NCBI GenBank assembly: GCA_041744075.1
Contig: JBGTLQ010000344.1
Coordinates: forward strand, 1 to 64,000
Origin: JAJTZA01 sp041744075
GTDB taxonomy: Bacteria; Verrucomicrobiota; Verrucomicrobiia; Chthoniobacterales; Terrimicrobiaceae
DNA: 64,000 nt
Direction: 5' to 3'
Positions 1 to 8,873 of the stretch are shown one piece after another. Position numbers and translations under genes: made by a program. Below the pieces are notes generated by a model. That model saw only the letters and a program-made list of their open reading frames with translations, ran no database searches and was not told the DNA's origin. How positions within the stretch are numbered: the first letter of the stretch is position 1; each line of letters starts with the position of its first letter.

Positions 1-681
1 AAATGCGGGATTTGTTTTGAAGATGAACCCACTGTGGGTTTTCCGCATCGGTATGACTTTTCTTATTCACATATTATTAACTCGGTCGAAGGATCGCTTG
101 AGAGGCTGGGAATCGACGCCATCGACCTTCTCATGCTCCACCGGCCGGATTTTCTGGCGGACCCTCATGAGATTTGCCGCGCTTTCACGGAATTGCGGGA
201 TGCGGGCAAGGTGCGGGAATTTGGTGTAAGCAACTTCCGGCCCTCCCTGCTGTCCTTGGTACAAAGCGCTCTCCCCTTTCCTCTGCTCGTCAATCAGGTG
301 CAAATTCACCCCCTGTTCCTGGATTGTTTCACCGATGGCACCCTCGACCAATGCTTGGAGAAACGAATCACGCCGATGGCTTGGAGCGCTTTGGCGCAAG
401 GGCGGGTTGCCACCGGCTTTGTGCCGAAGCCCGAAGCTCCCAACTTAGCCCATCACAACGAAATCCTCGCGGCCCTCGATAGAGCCGCTGCTGATTACTC
501 CACGGATCGCACGGGCATCGCTCTTGCCTGGTTGCTCCGACATCCCAGTGGCATCGTGCCCGTCATCGGCAGTGCAAACCCGGAAAACATTCGTCACGCC
601 GCCAAAGCCATGGACATCGAAATGGATCGCGAGACGTGGTATCACATCCTGCGGGCGGCGCGCGGGGTGAAATTACCGTAG
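1..681 (+). CDS. Aldo/keto reductase, YdhF-like (5'-partial)
   Basis: NAD(P)H-dependent aldo/keto reductase, C-terminal 226 residues. The frame is open to the window edge, so the start lies outside; the first internal start-like codon (GTG at 34) is not the real one. Family motifs visible: SVEGSLERLG, then the LLMLHRPD strand, GKVREFGVSNF, NQVQIHP, a PMAWSALAQGR segment and VIGSANPENI near the cofactor 2'-phosphate pocket. The order and spacing match the E. coli YdhF branch, a cytosolic oxidoreductase of uncertain substrate. The catalytic Asp/Tyr region lies upstream of the window. It is convergent with the Ala-rich protein gene. Confidence 0.9.
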   Translation, partial: KCGICFEDEPTVGFPHRYDFSYSHIINSVEGSLERLGIDAIDLLMLHRPDFLADPHEICRAFTELRDAGKVREFGVSNFRPSLLSLVQSALPFPLLVNQVQIHPLFLDCFTDGTLDQCLEKRITPMAWSALAQGRVATGFVPKPEAPNLAHHNEILAALDRAAADYSTDRTGIALAWLLRHPSGIVPVIGSANPENIRHAAKAMDIEMDRETWYHILRAARGVKLP

Positions 682-697
682 CCGGGGATGCAAAAGA

Positions 698-712
698 AAC
701 TCGTTCCGAGTT
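698..712. terminator. Small hairpin between convergent genes
   Basis: Inverted repeat AACTCG-TTC-CGAGTT in the 69-bp gap between the convergent AKR and Ala-rich genes. There is no T-run, so it is only a weak candidate terminator. Confidence 0.25.
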
Positions 713-750
713 CCTCCACAGTTCCGATGGTCCCTGGGTTTACTGGCAGA

Positions 751-3700
751 TTAGGGAGCCGTGGCGGCCTCCACCGCTGCAGCATTGACCTCAATCGACT
801 CAACGCGAATTCCCTGTAACGCTTTGACAGGGACACTGATTCGCGGTGAAGGAGGAGCCATCGGCACTGGGCCGCCAAGCGGACTGTTGGGGTCTGTTGG
901 AGAGCTTGGCTGAGTGGGTTGATCCGTTGGGCCCTTGGCACCCCCGGTCCCCCGAAGTCCAAGCTCCTTCATATCTCGGTCCGTGATTGTAACGGATGTT
1001 TCATTGATGGGGGAGGGGTCCACGCTTCCGCCCGTGGTTTTGATCACCGTGCGGGAGGAGGCCGTCTTGGACAGAATTTTGACATCTTGCGGGTTCAGTG
1101 GAACACCGGTCCCTGAGGCATTTTCCGGATTGTCCGTTGGACCCCCGGCACCTCCACCCCCCGCTGCAAACCCCACTCCGCGCAGGGCATTGCGGGCCTC
1201 GCTGGCCCCGACGCGACCACTGGTTTGCTCGGCCATGCGGGTTCCGGTGCCTTGGTCTTTCTGGAAGTCGGGGTGCAGCGGCGTTGCAACAGCGGTTTCT
1301 GTAGAGTTCTCGCTTTCTCGACGGTCCCGCTCCGCGTCCTGCTCATCTGCGGAGAGAGTAGGGTCGGAATTATCATTGTTATCGTTATCATCATCACCAC
1401 CAGAGGCATCCTGACCTCCAGAGTTTCCTCCTCCGCTACCGCCGCTATTGTCATTGCTGGCTGTCTGACCTCCTCCGCCTTGGGCTGGGACTGTGGCGGT
1501 GGTGGATTCACTGGAATTCGTTTGCGAAGTCACAACGGGGTTGCCGTCAGGGCCGGGTGCCCAGGTTCCTGACACCGTGGTGCTGGTGATGGTCTTGCTG
1601 CCGTCTGCATTGATGACCTCGGTGAAGACAACCCCGGTAAACGTCCCATCGCTGCGCATGGTGACATCGTGACCGGGCGCGCCACCCACGGAGTCTTGGT
1701 GGGAGTGACCGACCGGCATCCCGGAGCCGCCGCCTCCGATCAGGACGCCTCCTTCGTCAACAGCCACCGAGCCTTCTCTGCTGGCTGTTCCTTCAGGGGA
1801 TTTTTTGTCGGCGGCCGGGGGTTGGGTTGGCTGAGCAGGAGATTCGCCGGGAGCATTCCCCCCACTGCCTGGGGTGCCATCAACCTCATGAATTGGATTG
1901 TCAATCGCTGCCGCTGGGGGGCCTGCCGGGCCGGTGTTCGTGGCGGGGGCGGTGGCGGATGTTCCGCTGCCCGGGGAGTTTGACCCACCCCCAGTGCCTG
2001 CGGCCAAGTGAAAATCGACCGGGCGGGTTTCCAAGTTCTTTCCCCCACTGCCTGCTTTAAGTTCTGAGACAATCCCGGTTCCGGCTTTGTTCTCGCCAGC
2101 TCCACTGGCTTCGCCCGTGCCTCCACCAACCGCCGTGGTGACTTCCACCGCAACGCTCCTGCCTGAAGCTGAGGATCCCGCGGCTCCGGGTCGGATTCGG
2201 AGTCCATCCGTCGAGAAGCCAGCCAGCTTTTTCTTCGCTGCGGCGGCTTTGCGCATGGCTTCCAGTTGCGCTTTTTGCTCAACAGCTATGCGGTCCAAAC
2301 GCTGAGCAACGGTCTCCCCATCCTTGGCCGGAGTGAACCCCTGACTATCGAGGACCTTTTGTCCTGCCTTTTCCAAGATTCGGCTTTTCTCTTCGGGGTC
2401 AGTGACACCAAGACGGGCCCCTTCCTGTACGGCTTCGAGGACCTCTGGACCATCAGGCTCACCTCCAAGATTTTCCAACTGACCCTTGATATCGATCAGA
2501 TTCTTGAAAACCTCACGGAAATTTCCTCGCTTTTCCGGGGGCACACGTTCGGCAACTCCTTTCCCAAAAGTGGTTTCCGTTGCGGCTTCACCAACAGCCT
2601 CCTCGGCTGTGGCAGCGGGGTCTTTGCTGCGGCTGATGGCATCAACAACTTTGCGCTGTTTTTCGGGCGGCACTCCGACCAATTGCAGGTCGCCCGCAGC
2701 GGTGGTGATGGTGTTCACACGGTCTTTGCCATCTTGCGCCGTGCCGGGGCTGGCGGTCTCGGTACCTATTTGCCGGGCCACATCGGGGGATACTCCGATG
2801 CTCTTTAAGGAATCCACGACGTTCTCCCGGATTGCACGGCGAGTTTCACCGACTGTAAAAGGAGAGGCTTCCGCTGGTTGGAGATCTTCTACTCCCATGC
2901 GCTGACGAGTTTCAGCCGCTTCGGCTTCCGGGGCTTTGGTTGGTCGATTGTCATCTTCCTGAGCCTGCGATTCCATGACCTTAGAATTTTGTTCGGTTGA
3001 ATCTGACGAGGAGTCTGATTCGTTGGAAGTATCTCGGCGCTGGAGTCCCCGATCTGTCACAATCTCATCGCCAAAAAAGTCCCCGGGGTTTTCTTCAATG
3101 CCCTGACGCATCCCACCATCTCCCTCCGCAGGTCGGATTCCACCCACACCTTGCGAGCTGGAGGAGGTGTCAACACCCTTGCTTCCACCACTTTCATTGA
3201 AAACACCGGGCTTGCCCGGCTGTCCAAGGAGATTGAGTTTCTGGTCATTCGCCAAAATGGCTCCCTTTACGGTATTGAAAGAACCTCCCTCGGCCTCCCC
3301 GGAAGCTTGGGTGGGGTCGATGGTGCCGCCACCCTTGCCGATTTTGGCCTGACGCAGTTGCTCGGCCAGCGTGGAGGTGTTGACGATGTCAAATCTAAGC
3401 GGGGGAGTGTTTTCGGCGGGACGGCCAGCGTCGGCTGGCGGCGGCGGGGTTTCTGCTTGCGAGGTTTCGGGGGAAATCGGGTTCCCGTTGTCGTCATACT
3501 CTGTTTTGGTCTTTTCAACAATCACAACTGGCAGCTTGGTCACTGCGCTTTTCGCCTCCGGTTGTTCGGTGTTTTTCTGGATTCCCCTCGTCGCGACAGC
3601 CTCATACATCAAATCCAGTTTAGTCGTCTCGGTTGTTTTCGGAACGCCGACACTGCTCAAGGTGCCACCCGTGAGCTTGTCAAGTAAGGTTCCCACGGCA

Positions 3701-4890
3701 AAACCAGCACCCCCGGCTTTGACGATGGGTGCTGTGGCTGGAACCGCATTGCCCACAGCAATCGCTGCCGCCACAGCGGCCACAGCCACGTCTGTTTGGT
3801 CGTCGCTAATGGCACCTCTCCCCTGTTGGCCAATGCCTGTGACCCCGGAATCCCTTTTTGCAGAGTCCGCGAGGGGTCCGGTCACGCCAGAACCACCGCC
3901 AGTCATGGGGTTAAGGCTATTGCGCACGGCATTTGCGTCGGCCTCGGAGATCTTGGGACGATCTGAGAAGCCCTGATCGAATTTTGGCATTTTGGTTTTT
4001 TCGTCATTGAGGCGGCTGTCCACTTGGCTCGTCGCACCTGCTTGAAGATCTTGAAATTGGCTGGCGGGGTTCTTTTGATCCTTTGAAGGCGCAATGGCCT
4101 CAGTGAGCTGGTTTCTGCGATCGTCTGCGGTGCCACGCGAGGATTTGGAGGGAATCTCCGGCTCTGGTCCGCCAGGATTATGGGTGTCAGGTTTCTTCGC
4201 ATTCCGTGCGGCCTCTCTGATAAGCTGCTGAGAATTTGATTGCGAAGGCTGCTTTGGAATATCAGCTTTTTTTGTCAGCGCAGCATTGGCGGGTTGTTTT
4301 GGGGGTTCGACGGCCGCTCTCACGCGAGGAGCCGATTGGGGGGTGGAGGCGACTTTGGGAGTTCCAGGTACGCGAGGTTCACGCGCAGGAAGGATGGCCA
4401 CGGCTTTTTCAGAAGCTTTGGTGGCTGATTGGGCTTTGTCAGCGGCCTTTTGGGCAGCAGCAGCCTTTTGTGCGCCATCGGCTTTTGATGCGGCTTTGGT
4501 GGCTGAATCAGCTTTTGACGCTGCCTTCTGGGCGACATTGGCTCTTGAAGCCGCCTTCTGAGCAGATTCTGCCTTGGCTGCGGCTTTGGTTGCTACCTCG
4601 GCCTTCGAGGCCGCCTTTTGCGCCGCGTTGGCTTTCTCCGCAGCTTTTTGGGCCGATTGAGCCCTCGATGCGGCTTTAGTGGCTGCCTCGGCTTTTTTGG
4701 AGGCTTGTTGGGCAGTGTTGGCTTTCTCGGCACTTTTGGCTGACTCAGCGGCCTTGGTTGCAGCCTCAATGGACCTTGCTCGTGCCGCTGCCTTTTCGGC
4801 AGAGCCAGAGTCGGGGACTTTTGGTGGATTGGGTGCTTGAGCGAGTACGAGCCCGGAGCTCAGAAGGATAACAACGATTGATGTTTTCAT
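751..4890 (-). CDS. Giant Ala-rich, low-complexity secreted protein
   Basis: A 1379-residue exported protein of unknown function. Residues 1-17 form a clear signal peptide (MKTSIVVILL..., cut near LAQA). Residues about 31-165 are Ala/Lys/Ser-rich decapeptide repeats of the form A-[QT]-K-A-A-x-[KR]-A-x-x, predicted to be helical. Then comes a Pro/Ser-rich linker, a hydrophobic Ala/Val/Gly segment (VAVAAVAAAIAVGNAVP...), long Glu/Ser/Gly-rich disordered stretches, an Asp/Asn-run (GGDDDNDNNDNSD) and a Gly/Pro tail. I recognise no enzymatic domain. The start lies 36 bp after the outer-membrane barrel gene, so the two are probably co-transcribed. Low complexity makes the frame produce many antisense ORFs, but the signal peptide and operon position support this frame. 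It could be a surface filament, an envelope spacer like the TolA helix, or an adhesin. Confidence 0.8.
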   Translation of the reverse strand: MKTSIVVILLSSGLVLAQAPNPPKVPDSGSAEKAAARARSIEAATKAAESAKSAEKANTAQQASKKAEAATKAASRAQSAQKAAEKANAAQKAASKAEVATKAAAKAESAQKAASRANVAQKAASKADSATKAASKADGAQKAAAAQKAADKAQSATKASEKAVAILPAREPRVPGTPKVASTPQSAPRVRAAVEPPKQPANAALTKKADIPKQPSQSNSQQLIREAARNAKKPDTHNPGGPEPEIPSKSSRGTADDRRNQLTEAIAPSKDQKNPASQFQDLQAGATSQVDSRLNDEKTKMPKFDQGFSDRPKISEADANAVRNSLNPMTGGGSGVTGPLADSAKRDSGVTGIGQQGRGAISDDQTDVAVAAVAAAIAVGNAVPATAPIVKAGGAGFAVGTLLDKLTGGTLSSVGVPKTTETTKLDLMYEAVATRGIQKNTEQPEAKSAVTKLPVVIVEKTKTEYDDNGNPISPETSQAETPPPPADAGRPAENTPPLRFDIVNTSTLAEQLRQAKIGKGGGTIDPTQASGEAEGGSFNTVKGAILANDQKLNLLGQPGKPGVFNESGGSKGVDTSSSSQGVGGIRPAEGDGGMRQGIEENPGDFFGDEIVTDRGLQRRDTSNESDSSSDSTEQNSKVMESQAQEDDNRPTKAPEAEAAETRQRMGVEDLQPAEASPFTVGETRRAIRENVVDSLKSIGVSPDVARQIGTETASPGTAQDGKDRVNTITTAAGDLQLVGVPPEKQRKVVDAISRSKDPAATAEEAVGEAATETTFGKGVAERVPPEKRGNFREVFKNLIDIKGQLENLGGEPDGPEVLEAVQEGARLGVTDPEEKSRILEKAGQKVLDSQGFTPAKDGETVAQRLDRIAVEQKAQLEAMRKAAAAKKKLAGFSTDGLRIRPGAAGSSASGRSVAVEVTTAVGGGTGEASGAGENKAGTGIVSELKAGSGGKNLETRPVDFHLAAGTGGGSNSPGSGTSATAPATNTGPAGPPAAAIDNPIHEVDGTPGSGGNAPGESPAQPTQPPAADKKSPEGTASREGSVAVDEGGVLIGGGGSGMPVGHSHQDSVGGAPGHDVTMRSDGTFTGVVFTEVINADGSKTITSTTVSGTWAPGPDGNPVVTSQTNSSESTTATVPAQGGGGQTASNDNSGGSGGGNSGGQDASGGDDDNDNNDNSDPTLSADEQDAERDRRESENSTETAVATPLHPDFQKDQGTGTRMAEQTSGRVGASEARNALRGVGFAAGGGGAGGPTDNPENASGTGVPLNPQDVKILSKTASSRTVIKTTGGSVDPSPINETSVTITDRDMKELGLRGTGGAKGPTDQPTQPSSPTDPNSPLGGPVPMAPPSPRISVPVKALQGIRVESIEVNAAAVEAATAP
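4396..4683 (-). repeat. Decapeptide-coding tandem repeats
   Basis: About nine 30-nt units encode residues 70-165 of the Ala-rich protein, for example AQKAAEKANA, AQKAASKAEV, ATKAAAKAES, AQKAASRANV, AQKAASKADS and ATKAASKADG. One half-unit of six residues (AQKAAA, 140-145) interrupts the period. Less regular copies continue upstream to about residue 31. Confidence 0.85.
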
Positions 4891-4925
4891 GGGGTGCCTG
4901 ACGATTGATGTTTCCCGAAAAGATG

Positions 4926-6116
4926 CTACCAGCGGTAAAAGGCCCGCACCAAGATGGTGCCCGTGAGAGCCGTGAAACTGGCTCCATCCAAGGTGGAGTC
5001 CGAATCAGTGTAGCTACCAACAAAATCTGCGGCCAGCCAACTCAATGGCTGGACAGTGACGGCCAGGGTGGGAGTCCATGATGTGTCAACCCGTTTGATT
5101 CCCACATTGGATTCGGCGCTAAACTGAACCGAGGGGGAGATAAACAAACGAAAATCTTTAAAGGGGATAAATGTGACGCCCAAATTAAAATCGTTTTTAT
5201 ACTTGTCCGCAATGGCAAGAGGGACATCTGCATCAAGGTACGAGAAGTTGTAGCTGAATGTGGGAATCATCCACGAGGTTGGAAAAAAGGCGAACTCATT
5301 GCCCAAACCGTAGGTCCATTGCTGAAAAAATTGCTCCCCTGAGGCTCGATTGACCAGTGACGTGTACTGCCAACTTGGTTGGATGGTGAAACTCATCTTG
5401 TTGTTGAAGAAAAACCTCTCGTAGCTGAGGGCCTGACGAATCGTGCTCGTGTTGAAGTCACCGTCAGCAAGTCTTCCGTCATAAAAGCGAAACCACGCAT
5501 AATCGTAGCTGGTCGCCAACTTCCAGTCTTGGAAGGCGAGGTCAATGCTTGCTCCAAGAAACTGGGCAAACTGACCGGCCTGAATCGGATCGGTTTCTGT
5601 GTTCAAGATGTTGCTTGAACCAAAAAACATGGAATTTGCGCGGCCCTGAAGCGAGACGTACTCATTTAGCGTGTTGAAAAAGCCCTTTGCTGCCTCGGGC
5701 TCGAACACCGATTTTTTTCCATCGGAGGCCGTGACAGTGCTTGAGAGACCAGTGGCAGAAAGCTCTGCCTCGGCTGGCTGAAAATCCTCATCAAGGGTCT
5801 GTTGTTCCTGCTGCAATGCCTCCACCGCACGGTCTTGTTCACGAATCAGCCCCAGTCGGTGGTAGGTGCCTTTACCAGTCCAGTCCTGACGACGATAAGA
5901 CTCAATGGCGGATTGTTGGACGGAAACCTGGGCTTTCAGAACATCCTGAAAAACGAAACCTGAAAGCAGTCCCACACTTATCATGCTCATCAAGCTAACC
6001 CGCGAGCTGACGGCTCTATCTGACCGCGGTGCCACTGGCCGGTTGAGCTTCTTAACCCGTGATGTGTTAAGCCATGCCAAGTTTTGAAAGCACATGGTCG
6101 TTTCCGCTTTGTTCAT
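4926..6116 (-). CDS. Outer-membrane beta-barrel protein
   Basis: A 396-residue protein with alternating aromatic/polar strands from about residue 150 to the end (for example KLATSYDYAWFRFYDG, MSFTIQPSWQYTSLV, PTFSYNFSYLD, DFRLFISPSVQFSAES) and a C-terminal aromatic residue (FYRW). This is typical of outer-membrane barrels recognised by BamA. The hydrophobic signal segment lies at residues 45-62 (MISVGLLSGFVFQDVLKA), so the start used here leaves a long basic N-region; ATG at 5990 (Met43) is an alternative. Residues 90-120 are helical and Gln/Glu-rich. The gene precedes the Ala-rich secreted protein by 36 bp, which suggests a pair (a pore or anchor plus its exported partner), but that is inference. 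Confidence 0.75.
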   Translation of the reverse strand: MNKAETTMCFQNLAWLNTSRVKKLNRPVAPRSDRAVSSRVSLMSMISVGLLSGFVFQDVLKAQVSVQQSAIESYRRQDWTGKGTYHRLGLIREQDRAVEALQQEQQTLDEDFQPAEAELSATGLSSTVTASDGKKSVFEPEAAKGFFNTLNEYVSLQGRANSMFFGSSNILNTETDPIQAGQFAQFLGASIDLAFQDWKLATSYDYAWFRFYDGRLADGDFNTSTIRQALSYERFFFNNKMSFTIQPSWQYTSLVNRASGEQFFQQWTYGLGNEFAFFPTSWMIPTFSYNFSYLDADVPLAIADKYKNDFNLGVTFIPFKDFRLFISPSVQFSAESNVGIKRVDTSWTPTLAVTVQPLSWLAADFVGSYTDSDSTLDGASFTALTGTILVRAFYRW

Positions 6117-6150
6117 GACGCCATTTTTGCCCGGAACCCAGGGATTTGGC

Positions 6151-6170
6151 TATCGTCCACAAGGACGATA
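6151..6170. promoter_or_regulatory. 20-bp perfect palindrome, candidate LuxR operator
   Basis: TATCGTCC-ACAA-GGACGATA, two perfect 8-bp arms with a 4-bp centre. It lies between the divergent barrel gene (start 6116) and LuxR-type gene (start 6235). A further half-like TATCG occurs at about 6189. Size and position fit a dimeric LuxR-type regulator site for both promoters. Confidence 0.55.
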
Positions 6171-6234
6171 TTGATGACCACCATCTGCTATCGTAAAGCT
6201 TCCCAAATGAGCCTCTTGTGTTAGCCTCCGAGGC

Positions 6235-7413
6235 ATGGCCAAGGCAAAGCGGGCAGGGGAACATCAACGTGAGCCGATCCTCCGGGCGACAGACGATCGC
6301 TTGGCACCCCATCTTCTGGCACTGCACGCGGCCGTGGATGGAGAGTCTCTATGGCGGGCGGGGACGGCACTGCTGAGAGAGGCCATGCCAGCTTATCATT
6401 ACTTGATAGGGTTGGCCACTGTGGGGACAAAGCCGTTCATGCTCCGCACCACCCTGCCCGTTCCCGACGAATCCGATTATTGGGAGCGGCTGAATAAAGT
6501 TGCTCCTCTGGAAAAAGTGGTCTCGCGATTTGTGGGGTTAAAGGTTTCTCGAATGAGCGACCAAGTTCCCTTCCTTCTACTTAGGCTCACCCCCTTTTAC
6601 CGCAAGTTCATGAAACCCGAGGGCTGGCGCTACTCCGCAGCCATGTTCTTCTGGGATGGGGACCGATTTTTTGGGCAGTTCAGTCAGAATCGTACAGCCG
6701 AGCAAGGAGACTTCACTGACGCAGAAATCGCGTTGCTCGGAGAGCTTCACCCCCATTTCGAAACGGCAATTCGGCGAGTGATTCTTTTTGATAGGGAACG
6801 TGTCGCGCGGCGTTCCATGGAAATATCCACCCAAAATTCCCCAATACCGACAGCTGTCTTGAATTGGGACATGTCGCTTCGATACCACAACCCCGCTGCT
6901 GCGGAGGCCTGCGCGGTCTGGAGATTGGGCGCAGCTGCCGCACGCTCTTTAAAACCCACCTTCGAACTGCCCGAAGACATTGCTGTTGTCTGTCGGGAGA
7001 TTGGTGAGGCGCGCGAACAATCAATCATCGACAAAACCACAACGGAAGCCCCCCGCCGTCGGTTGATCTCGCACGGGCAGCAGCCAGGCGCGCAAGCGAC
7101 CGTCAAGCTTTTGGATCCCGATGGATCCGAATTCTCACGGCCCCAATTCCTGATCCAATTCAGCTTTCTCCCAGCCGGAGACAACGTCGGAGAACCCATG
7201 CAGACGCTTGCCCGGTTGACCCCCGCAGAGCGAGAAGTTGCTTTGCGTGCAGCCCAGGGCATTTCGAATGACGCCATTGCCGCTGAGCTGAACATCAGCC
7301 GCAGCACGGTACGTACCCACCTCCGCCACATTTTCGAAAAACTCGAAATCACAAGCCGTAGCCAACTCGCTCCGCTCTGCCTCCCCACCTCACTTGTGAC
7401 AAACAAAACTTAG
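6235..7413 (+). CDS. LuxR-family transcriptional regulator
   Basis: A 392-residue cytosolic DNA-binding protein. The C-terminal LuxR/GerE helix-turn-helix covers about residues 325-380 (LTPAEREV, SNDAIAAELNISRSTVRTHL, IFEKLEITSRSQL). The N-terminal ~300 residues are not a receiver or an acyl-homoserine-lactone domain I can recognise; they may be a GAF/PAS-like sensor. The ATG at 6235 is the first in frame. The gene is divergent from the barrel/Ala-rich operon and shares with it a 118-bp intergenic region holding a perfect 20-bp palindrome. Control of that operon is therefore the simplest reading. Confidence 0.85.
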   Translation: MAKAKRAGEHQREPILRATDDRLAPHLLALHAAVDGESLWRAGTALLREAMPAYHYLIGLATVGTKPFMLRTTLPVPDESDYWERLNKVAPLEKVVSRFVGLKVSRMSDQVPFLLLRLTPFYRKFMKPEGWRYSAAMFFWDGDRFFGQFSQNRTAEQGDFTDAEIALLGELHPHFETAIRRVILFDRERVARRSMEISTQNSPIPTAVLNWDMSLRYHNPAAAEACAVWRLGAAAARSLKPTFELPEDIAVVCREIGEAREQSIIDKTTTEAPRRRLISHGQQPGAQATVKLLDPDGSEFSRPQFLIQFSFLPAGDNVGEPMQTLARLTPAEREVALRAAQGISNDAIAAELNISRSTVRTHLRHIFEKLEITSRSQLAPLCLPTSLVTNKT

Positions 7414-7530
7414 TTAGACCCTGCATTCGACTCCACCAAACTCATCTCCCAGAGAGCAAGGGACAAAAGAAGGACATCTTCCAGGTTTTTGTTCCTTCAG
7501 TTTGTGGGGCTTCGTTCCTCAAAGAGAGAA

Positions 7531-7810
7531 ATGAAGACAAGAAGAATTCAACCGATCCATCTTTGTATGGTTCAAACGGGATCTACGAGTGCTCGACCAT
7601 GCCGCGCTTTGGGAAGCAGAGAAAGCCTCTCGGAAAGATAGCGGGCGCGTGCTTCCCCTTTTCATTGTGCAAGAAACCGTTCTTTCCGCTCCAGACTCGG
7701 ACGCCCGTCACTGGGATTTTATCCGGGAATCTCTCATCGAACTTCGGCAACGCCTTACCGATCTTGGGGCTCCGTTGGTCATCAAGCAGGGCGAAGCTCA
7801 AGCCCGGTGA
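7531..7810 (+). pseudogene. Photolyase/cryptochrome N-terminal remnant, frameshifted
   Basis: ATG at 7531 begins MKTRRIQPIHL, then the frame shifts by one extra base near 7561-7567 to VWFKRDLRVLDHAALW, the canonical N-terminus of the photolyase alpha/beta domain. This continues with VLPLFIV, DARHWDFIRESLIELRQRL and LGAPLVIKQGEA, then stops at 7808-7810. About 90 of a usual ~470 residues remain. All FAD-binding and catalytic parts are missing, and I see no remnant downstream. The surrounding 7414-8049 holds no other gene. DNA photolyase (phr) was presumably the ancestral function. Confidence 0.85.
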
Positions 7811-8049
7811 CCGCATGGCAGGGATGCTCACGGATCAGCCCGCACTTGGCGTGGGGCACTATTTCAATGAAGGTGGTTGTTCAAGAAGCCCGTCAGTTTG
7901 CGGGCCGTTCGTGAGACGGGGTGGATGAATTTCCGCATACGCGCGATGATGATATCCTTTGCGTTGGCGTGGGCGGAATTCCTCTGCGGGCCAGTCCTAC
8001 CGGAGAACCCGGTTGACGACCGGGCCCTTCGGTATATCCTTCCGTATAT

Positions 8050-8310
8050 ATGAAACCGGCGACCACGAACGTTGATACGGTACGAGTTTTCACGAGTGGG
8101 AACAGCCAGGCGATCCGCCTGCCAAAAAAATTCCGGCTTCCGGGTCAAACGGCGCGTATTGAGCGCAAGGGAAAGAGCCTTGTTATCACGCCGGAGGAGG
8201 ATGCTTGGTCGCGATTTGAGCGGGGCGTGGCGGGATTGGCCGGATTGTGGGAGGGGGATGAACGGAACCAACCAGAGGCTCCTGATCCACGTGGAGATAT
8301 TTTTCCATGA
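8050..8310 (+). CDS. vapB: VapB-type antitoxin (AbrB/MazE fold)
   Basis: An 86-residue protein. Residues 10-55 form a swapped-hairpin AbrB/MazE DNA-binding domain with the signature VFTSGNSQAIRLPKKF, followed by IERKGKSLVITP. The C-terminal tail (DAWSRFERGVAGL...) is the expected toxin-binding segment. Its stop overlaps the vapC start (ATGA at 8307). The upstream 8030-8049 contains TATAT/ATATA half-sites that could be the autoregulatory operator. The antitoxin would neutralise VapC and repress the operon. Confidence 0.9.
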   Translation: MKPATTNVDTVRVFTSGNSQAIRLPKKFRLPGQTARIERKGKSLVITPEEDAWSRFERGVAGLAGLWEGDERNQPEAPDPRGDIFP

Positions 8311-8708
8311 CCCGAACCCTGCTGGACACAAACATTTTTATCGCTCTGCTGCGTGGCAATCCACGCATCACGGAGCGGGTTCGCTTGCGCCCCACAAAAT
8401 CCATCGGGGTTTCCACGGTCACGGTTTATGAACTCCGTGTCGAGGTGGAAAAAAGCCGTGAACCCAAGAAGAATGAGCGATTTCTTGAGGATGTGCTGGC
8501 ACCATTCGCAGTGCTTCCCTTCGATGAACCAGCCTCGATCCAGTCGGCAAAAATCCGTTCCCACCTTGAGCAGAAGGGGCAAGGGATCGGGCCTTACGAC
8601 ACCCTCATTGCGGGGCATGCCCTGTCAATCCATGCGGAACTTGTCACCGCCAACACTCGGGAATTCTCGCGGGTGCCGGATCTTCAGGTTAAGAACTGGA
8701 TGTCGTGA
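8307..8708 (+). CDS. vapC: VapC-type PIN-domain ribonuclease toxin
   Basis: A 133-residue PIN-domain protein. The acidic metal-binding residues are visible as Asp7 (LLDTNI), Glu42 (VYELRVE) and Asp98 (GPYDTLIAGHA), with the late TAN motif at about 114-116. Length and residue spacing match active VapC endoribonucleases, which cut tRNA or rRNA and stop translation. It overlaps vapB by 4 bp, the standard coupled arrangement. Nothing suggests inactivation. Confidence 0.93.
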   Translation: MTRTLLDTNIFIALLRGNPRITERVRLRPTKSIGVSTVTVYELRVEVEKSREPKKNERFLEDVLAPFAVLPFDEPASIQSAKIRSHLEQKGQGIGPYDTLIAGHALSIHAELVTANTREFSRVPDLQVKNWMS

Positions 8709-8769
8709 TACGCAACCATCCCGACCAAACTTATGGACTCCCGAAAATTCCCGACCGTAGCACGAGCGG

Positions 8770-8800
8770 GCGAGTCCGCGGGTCACCCCCGCGAATCCGC
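8770..8800. repeat. Imperfect GC-rich palindrome (REP-like)
   Basis: GCGAGTCCGCGGG and CCCGCGAATCCGC face each other around TCACC, with 10 of 13 positions paired. It lies after vapC and has no T-run, so it looks more like a REP-type element than a terminator. Only one copy was noticed in the window. Confidence 0.4.
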
Positions 8801-8873
8801 AAGGAACCCCGAGCGCTCCCTCGCTCATGGTTTAAGATGGTTTTTCGATGGGGATAAAAATTTCCGTCTTGTT

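Noticed and set aside
935..1414. Plus-strand frames opposite the Ala-rich protein, including those at 2266-2808 and 4236-4679
   Set aside because: They arise from repetitive GC-rich codons of the minus-strand gene; none has a start context or domain.
4396..4760. Direct repeats as a possible CRISPR-like array
   Set aside because: They are in frame, without spacers, and encode the decapeptide repeat of a protein.
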